From positions 12,675,093-12,739,092 of the forward strand of contig NC_090744.1 in NCBI RefSeq assembly GCF_036898095.1: a stretch of 64,000 nt of DNA, given 5' to 3'. Below are positions 55,231 to 64,000 of this stretch, piece by piece. The DNA is from Palaemon carinicauda (lineage: Eukaryota; Arthropoda; Malacostraca; Decapoda; Palaemonidae). Each line of letters opens with the position of its first letter. Positions within the stretch are counted from its first letter, which is position 1. The position numbers and the translations under genes are program-made. A model generated the notes under the pieces. The model was not told the DNA's origin, did no database searches, and worked only from the letters and a program-made list of their open reading frames with translations.

Positions 55231-56610
55231 AACTCACCTATGCTGGCCTAGGACACTTATTATTGTTCAGTGGCTACTCTCCTCTTGCTAAGGGTAGACA
55301 CAGTATAGCAAGGCCAGTAAGGACATGCAGACGCAGGTTAAGGGAAGAAGGGGAGGTTAGGTTAGGCCATATAACTTTGATCTTCAATATAAAACGGGGT
55401 ATCTTTGTCGACCCGTATCAGACTATCTATAACTGCTCTAAAAATTGATCCTTAAGCCCACATAGATTACCGATGGCTATATTTGCTTCAAAGTAATTTA
55501 ATGACAAGTCTCATAATTAAAAAAAAAAGGAGCCTTTGTATATCAGCGGCCAGTTCCTCCGATTTGGATTAAATATTGACATCAACTATTACATTTCCCC
55601 CCCTTACCTAACCTACAAGCCATGTCATTACCTACTCACCTAATGGGGGGGGGGGGTTTGTTACGCCCCTGCAACCCCCTTCCACTGCCGTATCCAAGGT
55701 TAGCCGTAATCATACGTACAGGTGGCCGCACACCCCTCAGAGAAAATATACAATACTTCATCCAAAAACAACCTATACGAGAAAAAAAATCTGGGTAAAT
55801 ATATGACTAATTTCCAGCCAAATACCATCCCATATATTGTTTCTACTTGCTTCCTTTTTTTTTCTTTACCATTTCCAACCATAATTTGGGGCACATTACT
55901 CGATTATGGGCTTGATGGGGAACACAGCATGCCCAGTAACTCCTAAAACCTGTCTCCCAAAATTAAACAATGACATGCAAGTTATTACGCCCCTCTCCCC
56001 TTTGAACAAAACTAAGGTTGTAGCTTTCCTAATAATAATAAGGAACATTACGCACTCAGTAGAGTGCAGACCTCCCTTGCGGAAGCTCATTTCTCGACCT
56101 CTTGCTCCATCTTGACCCAGACCTTTGACCTTAACATGTATCAATTCGTGTGGATTTTCATACTCTTTTTATGAACCAAGTTTGAAGCCACTGTGACACT
56201 GATAACCAAACTTACAGCTAATTACGTAAATTGGACATTCTACCAGAATTTAATCATTTCTGGCTTTCTACATAACAGTTGATCCCTGCAGGTTTCATTA
56301 CTACAAGATTAAAATTGTGGCCAGGAAGCTGTTCACAAACAAACACACAAACAGGGGATAAGACGGTAAGACGTAACCTCCGTCAAACTTCGTTGGCGGG
56401 GTAAAAATACCAAACTAGCCATTTTGCTAGTAAATAAAGTATTATAAATAAATCAAAATCTGTAAGTGCAAATTGTTCGGCCACCAGACCTGCTCACAGA
56501 AAATGGGAATCCTTCCTAACCATATCCATCATCTAACACACTTAAAACCATATGTTTATAGTGGTACACCCCCTTGACACTTATCGATTCAGTTCTTTGC
56601 TCATTTTTAG
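55231..56610. other. No recognised gene
   Basis: I see no gene. Includes a G tract at 55644-55655 and an 11-kb-distal-like ATTACG-rich AT region without open frames that resemble known proteins. Confidence 0.45.
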
Positions 56611-56800
56611 GGTTGGAGTGGCCTATTAGGTAACGTCATTGACTGGTGATCGCTAGACTGGAGTTCAAGTCCCGCTCAAACTCGCTAGTTCCTTCAGTAG
56701 CTGCAACCTTACCATCCTTGTGAGCATAGTTGGGGGAGCCCACAGGTCCACCTGCTGAGGCATCAACATCCATTGCCTGGCCCTCCCTGGTATAGTAAGT
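56611..56800 (+). mobile_element. tRNA-derived SINE
   Basis: The head has an A-box-like TGGCCTATTAGG (56619-56630) and a perfect B-box match GTTCAAGTC (56663-56671) about 33 bp downstream, the Pol III internal promoter spacing. The body (GCAACCTTACCATCCTTGTG, CATTGCCTGGCCCTCCCTGG) matches the SINE at 8.8-9.07 kb. No anticodon-arm structure supports a functional tRNA. The 3' tail runs into the 70 bp satellite. Confidence 0.78.
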
Positions 56801-57556
56801 CTCTAGGGCAATGCCCCCGTCTCTTGCCTCGGCCATTCATGAGCGCCCTTTAAAACCTGGGTAAGTGAGTCTCTCGGGCAATGCCCCCGTCCCTTGCCTC
56901 GGCCATTCATGAGCGACCTTTAAAACCTGGGTAAGTCAGTCTCTCGGGCAATGCCCCCGTCCCCTGCCTCGGCCATTCATGAGCGACCTTTAAAACCTGG
57001 GTAAGTCAGTCTCTCGGGCAATGCCCCCGTCCCCTGCCTCGGCCATTCATGAGCGACCTTTAAAACCTGCGTAAGTCAGTCTCTCGGGCAATGCCCCCGT
57101 CCCCTGCCTCGGCCATTCATGAGCGACCTTTAAAACCTGCGTAAGTCAGTCTCTCGGGCAATGCCCCCGTCCCCTGCCTCGGCCATTCATGAGCGACCTT
57201 TAAAACCTGCGTAAGTCAGTCTCTCGGGCAATGCCCCCGTCCCCTGCCTCGGCCATTCATGAGCGACCTTTAAAACCTGCGTAAGTCAGTCTCTCGGGCA
57301 ATGCCCCCGTCCCCTGCCTCGGCCATTCATGAGCGACCTTTAAAACCTGCGTAAGTCAGTCTCTCGGGCAATGCCCCCGTCCCCTGCCTCTGCCATACAT
57401 GAGCGACCTTTAAAACCTGCGTAAGTCAGTCTCTCGGGCAATGCCCCCGTCCCCTGCCTCTGCCATACATGAGCGACCTTTAAAACCTGCGTAAGTCAGT
57501 CTCTCGGGCAATGCCACCGTCCCCTGCCTCCGCCATTCATGAGCGACCTTTAAACC
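56795..57556 (+). repeat. 70 bp satellite derived from the SINE tail, about 11 copies
   Basis: GTAAGTCAGTCTCTCGGGCA recurs every 70 bp (57001, 57071, 57141 and so on) with CCCCTGCCTCGGCCATTCAT and GAGCGACCTTTAAAACCTG. The unit aligns with the tail of the SINE at 8.82-8.9 kb (GTCAGTCTCTTGAG, GCCATTCAAGAGCAACCTTT). Copies are highly uniform and drift slightly at the right end. Confidence 0.96.
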
Positions 57557-57559
57557 TGG

Positions 57560-58270
57560 CTCCCCTCACTCGGTATCTACCATCTCCTTGCCCATCTGTA
57601 CTGGCAAATGATAAGCGCCACACTCCACACGTTAGCCAAGCGGCCACGTATTGTAGCTGACAAATCTTCTGTTACTATACCACCTACACTAACCGATTTC
57701 AGTTCATAAATTGGTTTTATTATAGTTTATTTCAGGTTACCGTAACCTAGGGGGAAAACTTTTTTTCTATAGAAAAAGGTATGTTCTCTTTAAAAATTGA
57801 CACTCGTTCCTCTTGGAAATGAATAGTTTCAGAAATATATATATATATCTATATCCGCCGATAATGGGGGACCCCTAGCGGGAACTTGGGGTTTTGGGTT
57901 GAGAAAACATACTGGGTAAACGGTATATAAACGTAAAACAAGCCTTTTCTTCTCTATACATTACCTTCTTGAATGTATAGTAAACCGATGAAAAAATACA
58001 CTAATTATCTACAGTATATCCTATACTAACGGTATATTTTTCATTTATTTGTCGACATTCTACGGGTCGGGTGTAGTCGGTCTCGTTCGTTCATTTGTAC
58101 ATAGCAGTTTTCGATCTTCTACGCATAAACTCCGCCTCCACCAATACGATTATTTCTTCTCTTATAACCCCGGAGTCAATTCTTTTCTCTCATGCTGTCC
58201 CCTCAATTCTTTCATCCCTCTATATTTACTGTCCAATCCCTTATCAAACTTTACTTCTCGCTATTTCTTC
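57560..58270. other. No recognised gene
   Basis: I see no gene. A short AT dinucleotide run is at 57836-57852. The right part may hold the 5' UTR of the RTE element. Confidence 0.5.
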
Positions 58271-58454
58271 CCCTGCCAACTTGCCATGGGCCAGTGCGGC
58301 AGGGTATGGCCCACAATCTCCCCAAATGAGTTACCACCACAGACAAAATTCGGCCGTTCCTGTTGGGTCAGCGGATTTAAATCAAGGCCCAACCACACAG
58401 TCTGATTTGGATAGGGACTGTGTGCTGTAAAAGTGACTATCCAACCCTAAAACA

Positions 58455-59489
58455 GTGCTTAACATTGCTACGTACAATGTAAGAACCCTCTCTGAAGAGA
58501 TACACCTGAGTAGCCTGGAAACCGAGATTATGAACATCAATTGGGATATTATCGGAATCTCCGAGATGAGAAGACCAGGTGAGAAAATCCAAATGCTTAA
58601 AAGCGGACACTTGCTTTACAACTGTGGCAAGGAAAGCAAGCAAAATGGTGTTGGATTTCTCATAAGCAAACCTTACACAGCAACATTGAGAAGTTCACAG
58701 CCACATCAGACAGAGTTGCTAGTGTCACTCTTAGAATTTCAAAGCGGTACAGACTAACTATCATACAGGTATATGCTCCCACATCATTGTCATCCCAAGA
58801 GGAACTGGATAACTTTTATGATGACCTATATACCACTCTAAATAACAACAAAGCCCATTACATCATCATAATGGGGGATTTCAATGCTAAAATTGGAAAA
58901 GGGAATGAGGATTGCGTTGGCAAATTTGGATATGGGGAGAGAAATGAAAGGGGAGATGACTTGATAAATTTTGCTGTAGCACATAACTTCAAGATCATGA
59001 ACACATTCTTTCAAATGAGTGAAAACAAGAGATGGACATGGCGAAGCCCAAACCATGAAACACGTAATGAAATAGACTACATACTGGTAGACAAACATAG
59101 TTAAAAATGTTGATGTCCTGAACCAAGTCAATGTAGGCAGTGATCACAGGATGGTAAGATGCAAAGTCCAAATCAACACCAAACAAGAAAGGCAAAAACT
59201 ATTCTTCTTAAGACCAGAACATATCAAAGTACCTGAAGCTCTCAAATCTACATTTCAGATAGAGTTAAAAAAGCGCTACGAGATTCTTGGAAATTTAGAA
59301 GACCAATACAGTAATGAAACTGATCTTGAAAACTTGAATAATAACATTATTATCCCCCTGAAAGAAGTAGCAAAGAAGTTCCAGGACACAAAACCCTCTG
59401 ACAACAGCAAATTCTCGGAAGACACAAAGAACCTCATGAAAAAACGGAGAAATCTCAAGGCCCCCATCAACAGTGAGGGAGAAAATTGA
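58455..59489 (+). pseudogene. RTE endonuclease domain
   Basis: Apurinic/apyrimidinic-type endonuclease motifs run in order: TYNVRTL, GISEMRRPGE (58555), then IIMGDFNAKIGKG (58870), NEIDYILVDK (59080) and VGSDHRMVRC (59150). The catalytic DFN and SDH boxes are intact. Frameshifts near 58750 and 59100 split it into three frames, and the linker to RT is broken near 59475 and 59525. The enzyme nicks the target DNA to prime reverse transcription. Confidence 0.88.
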
Positions 59490-59546
59490 AGCAGCAGAAC
59501 TAAACAAAACTATACAGAAAAGCAACGAGAAGACCTAAGCAATAGG

Positions 59547-61289
59547 ATGACAAAAATAATTGAAGATGTCATCAAACAAGGCAGAGGGTTTAAAACAGCA
59601 AAAAGAAAACTCGGCCAAGGGAAGCTGCAATTCACTGGGGTGCTAGAAGAAGACGAATCCCTTACAACCAACCGTGATGGAATAGCTATGCGAGCAAGAG
59701 AGTACTACCAAAAGCTTTACTCCTCAGAAAGACCTCGTTACCATCTTCGTGAAAGAGCAAATCAACACCCATCTCATCACTTTCCAGAGATCACAGCAGG
59801 CGAGGTGAGACTAGCTGTCAAGCAAATGAAGAAAGGGAAAGCACCGGGACCAGATAACATCACGTTAGACCTAATAGCAGATGCTGATGAGCCAATCCAG
59901 GTCAGACTGGCACGACTATTCAATGAATGTCTGAAGAAGAGCAAAACGCCAGAAGAGTGGAATAAAGCTATCCTCATTCTACTCTACAAAAAAGGCGACC
60001 CCAGGGACATGAACAACCAACGGCTAATCAGCCTCCTTAATGTTATTTATAAAATTTTCACCAAAGTTATCACCAACCGAATTGTAGGAAAGCTTGATGA
60101 AAATCATCCAAGGGAACAAGCGGGCTTTAGAAGAGGCTACTCCACAATTGACCATCTACAAACAGTAAACCAAATCATTGAGAAAGCAAATGAATATAAG
60201 ATACCACTAGTAGTAGCACTTGTAGATTACACCAAAGCATTTGACTCTGTTGAAACTGAGGTGGTCATGTCAGCGCTGGAAGAACAGGGAGTTGACTCAG
60301 TTTACATTAATGTACTCTGTCACATCTATGACCATGCAACATCATTTATTCGTCTCCACTAGGACTCTGAACCATTCCAACTCAAGAGAGGTGTCAGACA
60401 AGGTGACACTAGCTCACCCAAACTGTTTACTGCCTGCCTGGAGAGAGCTTTCCAACAACTCAACTGGCAAGAAAAAGGAATAAAAATAGATGGAGAATAT
60501 CTAAGTCACCTAAGATTTGCTGATGACATCATTATCATTGCTCACACCAAAGAAGAGCTTCAACATATGCTCACCGAGCTAAATGAAGCAAGCAAATCAA
60601 TTGGCCTCCACATGAACTTCCAAAAGACCAAAGTCATGAGCAATAAATATACTGAAAATGCAGATGACATACTTGAAATTGAAAACCAACAAATTGAGGA
60701 AGTGGACAACTACTTCTACCAAGGGCAACGAATCTCTCTACATGACGCCTGTAAAGAGAGCGAAATAAAAAGAAGAATAACCCTCGGTTGGCAAGCGTTT
60801 GGAAGAGCCAGTACAGTGTTAAAAAATAAGAAGATTCCTATCATCTTAAAAAGGAAAGTCTATGATCAGTGTATCCTCCCCACTGTCACCTATGGGGCCG
60901 AAACTTGGAATCTAACAAAAAAGCTTTCCCTTAAATTACGAACAATGCAGAGGGCACATGAGAGAATTATGCTAAATCTAACATGGAAGGATAGAAAAAC
61001 AGCTAAATGGATACGTCAAAAAACTAAAGTAATGGATATCCTTGAAACCATTAGCAAGCTCAAATGGAACTGGGCGGGGCACATTGCTAGGATGACAGAC
61101 AACCGATGGATATCACGAACAACCTTCTGGACACCCCGAGGATACACAAGAAACCGAGGAAGACAAAAAACCCGCTGGCGAGATGACTTAGACCAACATA
61201 AGCTACAGTGGCACAGAATAGCTTGCGATAGAAGTCTGTGGAGGAACCTGGGGAAGGCCTACATCCAACAAAGGACTTTTGAAGGCTGA
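59547..61289 (+). pseudogene. RTE reverse transcriptase, one in-frame stop
   Basis: A 580-codon frame is continuous except for a TAG at 60360-60362. RT motifs: KGKAPGPDNITLD (59840), REQAGFRRGYSTIDHLQ (60115), VALVDYTKAFDSV (first Asp, 60220), RGVRQGDTSSPKLF (60390) and LRFADDIIIIA (catalytic pair, 60515). The C-terminal domain has TYGAETWNLTKK and GHIARMTDNRW. All catalytic residues look intact. The stop falls between the first Asp block and RGVRQGD, so RT is truncated. Confidence 0.92.
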
Positions 61290-61319
61290 AATGATGATGA
61301 TGATGATGATGATAGCCCC

Positions 61320-61820
61320 TACCAATTTTCCCACTACGTCATTTTACCTGCCACATTCAAGTATTCTACCTCACCCCGTTTATTCAAGTATTTCACTTGA
61401 TCCAGTACAAATACACCATTCCTTTTATGTAATACCCACATATACATTTTACATTTGACCTAAGAATTACACGTTTTATTATTCTTCCTCTTATAAAATC
61501 ACCTCAATTTATATTCCCATTAAATATTCATTACACACTCCATTTCATCTTGCTATTATTCCTTTATACATTTTGTTATTATCTTGTCATGCCCAAATTT
61601 CACATAAATACTTACTCTGGACAAGTTTCCCATTCTAGCTCATTCATGTTTACTCTCTAGACTCCGTTGTTTTTCCCACGAACCCATACGTATGGAAAGT
61701 TTGCCCCTTTCCTTCTCTCTTCAAGTGATCTCTCCATACCGTTCTCAACAAATCCTTCTCCGTGGAAACCTTTGACCAAGTCAGGTCTTTGTTAGTTCAA
61801 GCGAAGTCTTTTAGCGTATT
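61320..61820. other. No recognised gene
   Basis: AT- and pyrimidine-rich flank between the RTE tail and the transposase pseudogene. No feature seen. Confidence 0.55.
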
Positions 61821-61825
61821 CTACG

Positions 61826-62959
61826 ATGGAAGTTATAGAAACTTGTAGCGGCTGCAGTATTCCGTACTTAAAAGCTTTTCCTAAATTTCATGGTGGATTC
61901 TTTGATGCGTCATCCAATGTTGATAACTTTCTTAAATCTCATAATGTAATACCCCAGCGTTTAATGTCCCAAGCGCTGTTCGTGGCTATCATACGGGAAA
62001 GATATTCACGTCTACTACTGCAATATTGAAACTAAGATAGCTAAGACAAAGAAGAAACGGCCATGTGGATATACAGTTACTGCCTATAACGGTACATTTT
62101 TAGAAAAGTCACCTCGCCCCATGGAAGATAATTTTATTTGTTAACCATTTCTTACTTAAATATTGGGATCATGATACACTAAAACCAGCATCGATTGGCG
62201 AAGTTTCTGTTCGGAGGTTACGGAATACTTTTTCGATAATCAAGAGGCGACCGGTGGTGACGGTATAGTTGTTGAAATAGACGAATCCCATTCTGGAAAC
62301 GCAAAATACAACCATGGGAGACCGTTAAGCGCCAAATAAGTCTTTGGGGGTATTAAACGTAAGAAATTTCTTAGGGGTGAATGCAGTACGTTGGGACAGG
62401 TAAGATAAGAATACGGCAGTCTAAGGATACAGCTCCTAGGTTAGGTTAGGTTGAGAACCTTAGGTTCGGTTGGTTAGGTTAGGTAGGAAACATTCGGTTA
62501 GGTGATGTTCTGGTGACTGTAAAATGTGGTTTTTATAATCCCTTATACTTCCCCTCCCCCTCTACTAAACATGACGCTGCGGCCCTAATTCCTCTAATTC
62601 AACAATATATAAAGCCACGTGGCGTAATTATTAGCGATAAGTGGTCTGCCTACAACACACTTTCTGATATAGGTTACTCGCAAACTGTAAACCGCTCGGA
62701 ACATTTCGTCGACCCCAAAGACCCAACCATCCATACCGAAAATACAGAACGGCTCTGCGGAGAAGTGAAGGAGTGGGTCCATAGACCTGGAATGAAGACT
62801 GATTATTTCAGGCAATATTTTCCAGGTTTTTCTTTACCCACTACTACCCAGCATACTTTATTGCACATCTTTCTTATTGCCAGTCTCCGATACAGCAACA
62901 GCCAGGGGACCCCCAAACGACCCACAATGCCCGACGTCCCAGTCACAAGACCCCAGTAA
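61826..62959 (+). pseudogene. Merlin/IS1016-like DDE transposase, decayed
   Basis: A 67-residue frame (61826-62029; PKFHGGFFDASSNVDNFLKS) looks like the transposase N-terminal region. At 62272-62370 the sequence reads VEIDESHSGNAKYNHGRP, a stop, then VFGGIKRK, the first catalytic Asp block of ISXO2-like transposases. The frame at 62513-62959 has IISDKWSAYNTL (second Asp, 62635), HFVDP and HTENTERLCGEVKEW, where a Glu/Asn-rich block stands in for the third acidic position. These blocks match the Merlin superfamily. Stops between them and a T/G-rich insertion at 62430-62510 disable it. I could not identify terminal inverted repeats. Confidence 0.78.
62435..62502 (+). repeat. Short TTAGG/GGTTA-rich stretch
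   Basis: Several GGTTAGGTTAGG-type runs occur here within the transposase pseudogene. TTAGG is the usual arthropod telomere motif, but the runs are short and irregular. Confidence 0.5.
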
Positions 62960-63091
62960 TTAACAACTTACCACGTCCCATTCATAGAAGTTAAGTCATC
63001 ACAGTCACAACACCGATGACCTACAAGCTTTGTCGTCCCAGTCATAAAAGTCATTAATTTCATTTTAATATGTTACTTTTACTATTTTTTC

Positions 63092-63310
63092 AGCGTGCGC
63101 AGCTCAACATTACTGCTTGCCAGTACATACGAGCTGAATGTTTTGTTTTCTTGCGAGCGAAGCGAGCCAGTGGCAGAACAAAAAACAATTATATTTAGCG
63201 TAACATTGCTAATGTTAGCGTGCGCAGCTCAACATTACCACTTGCCAGTACATACGAGCATGATGTTCATGTTTTCTGGCGGCGGAACAAGAGCCATTAT
63301 ATTTAAACAT
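63092..63310 (+). repeat. ~125 bp direct repeat pair
   Basis: AGCGTGCGCAGCTCAACATT occurs at 63092 and 63217, each followed by GCCAGTACATACGAGC, a GTTTTCT segment and a TTATATTTA block. It follows the transposase pseudogene and could be part of its 3' non-coding end. Confidence 0.8.
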
Positions 63311-64000
63311 TTTAACAAATTATGTTTTCCTAATAACATGATTTAACTGATTTTCACCTTCATTTCAACCATAACAACACCCAGTTCGGCTACTCTAAGT
63401 TCGTCAAACTGGTTGTTCAGTTTGTATGCGATCGAAACGATTTTTGCAACAGGAAAAAATATATTTTCCGTTAGAAATGCTACCCTGTGGACTTGTAAAA
63501 CTTTACCCATAATTCCATCTCTTCGTTTCATGAAGCTCCGATAATTAATTCCACTTACAGAAAATGGACATACCTGTATATTGTATCTTAAAACTGAGTC
63601 AAGAAACATGAGCGTCAAACTAACACCCCCCAGGAACAGCTATTGAAGACAAGGTAATCAAGTCAGGTTAGGTCTAATGCCTTAAACTATCATCTTTTTG
63701 ACTAGTGAATTTCTTTGCATATAAATTAAATGACAAATCATTAAATTAAAGAATATAAATTTTACCTTAGCATAGAAAACGGGATGAACCCATTTTCTTC
63801 TGATTAGCCCAAGTCGGCTTGACCTATTTTAGTTAATTTTCATTTTCAACTAATTTTCAATGATCTAAACCAGATATGTAGAATCCTCATATTTTATACG
63901 TTTAATTATGTATTTACTTATATACCCAAGTATTATAAGGCTATACAAGCCACTTATAGGCCACCTGACCCCATACTGCCAATAGAACCGTACCAAACAT
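63311..64000. other. No recognised gene
   Basis: AT-rich DNA without a recognised feature. A 91-residue minus frame at 63343-63618 resembles nothing that I can name and is not called. Confidence 0.5.

Larger units (their letters stand above)
58290..61316 (+). mobile_element. RTE-clade LINE, nearly full length, degenerate
   Basis: A single long ORF region encodes endonuclease then RT, with a very short 3' UTR ending in a GAT trinucleotide repeat at 61290-61312 right after the stop. This compact form with a trinucleotide tail is typical of RTE elements. The 5' boundary is approximate and no target-site duplication was found. Breaks: frameshifts near 58750, 59100, 59475 and 59525, and one TAG at 60360. 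Confidence 0.88.

Noticed and set aside
56611..56690. Possible functional tRNA gene, because A and B boxes are present.
   Set aside because: The boxes belong to the head of a SINE also found at 9.05 kb, and I could not draw a proper cloverleaf with an anticodon arm.
62435..62502. Interstitial telomere.
   Set aside because: Only a few irregular TTAGG-like units, inside a transposase pseudogene.

Overview
This is eukaryotic, AT-rich, repeat-dense DNA, most probably from an arthropod and plausibly a decapod crustacean. That assignment is inference: it rests on several DIRS-type retrotransposons, RTE- and Jockey/CR1-type LINEs, a tRNA-derived SINE, short TTAGG runs and many minisatellites. I see no convincing host protein-coding gene, no rRNA or real tRNA gene, and nothing bacterial. 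Nearly all recognisable coding sequence belongs to decayed transposable elements.

Layout. 1-3.76 kb: internal region of a Ty3/gypsy LTR retrotransposon on the minus strand, broken by stops and frameshifts. 4.02-6.18 kb: 5'-truncated DIRS element A (+), with tyrosine recombinase followed by the terminal hairpin. 6.7-15.06 kb: mostly non-coding DNA bounded by two diverged inverted copies of a ~1.35 kb sequence, with a LINE fragment, a SINE and minisatellites between them. 15.3-17.1 kb: a ~400 bp hairpin, then a ~229 bp AT-rich satellite. 17.7-18.3 kb: CR1/Jockey-like LINE 3' end. 18.3-24.7 kb: DIRS element B (-) with a nested LINE. 25.13-26.73 kb: 5'-truncated LINE with RNase H and a perfect 15 bp target-site duplication. 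27-35 kb: LINE ends, a 64 bp satellite, a 113 bp repeat, two MITE-like elements and a DIRS terminal remnant. 36.04-39.5 kb: DIRS element C (-). 39.5-45.4 kb: a ~1.66 kb higher-order tandem array carrying a repeated zinc-finger-like, Gag-like exon; it resumes at 53.38 kb because the 7.95 kb DIRS element D (-) sits inside it. 54-58.2 kb: small duplications, a tRNA-derived SINE and a 70 bp satellite grown from the SINE tail. 58.3-61.3 kb: nearly complete but broken RTE LINE (+). 61.8-63 kb: Merlin/IS1016-like DNA transposase pseudogene (+).

How the parts work together. Elements A, C and D share one terminal organisation: a tyrosine recombinase, then an internal complementary region (ICR) whose two halves are complementary to the two ends of the element, then the inverted terminal repeat. 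This is the hallmark of DIRS1-like elements, which integrate a circular DNA intermediate with a tyrosine recombinase instead of a DDE integrase. Element D keeps both termini, and its empty site can be read from sister units of the array it interrupted. All copies here look inactive: catalytic residues are lost or frames broken.
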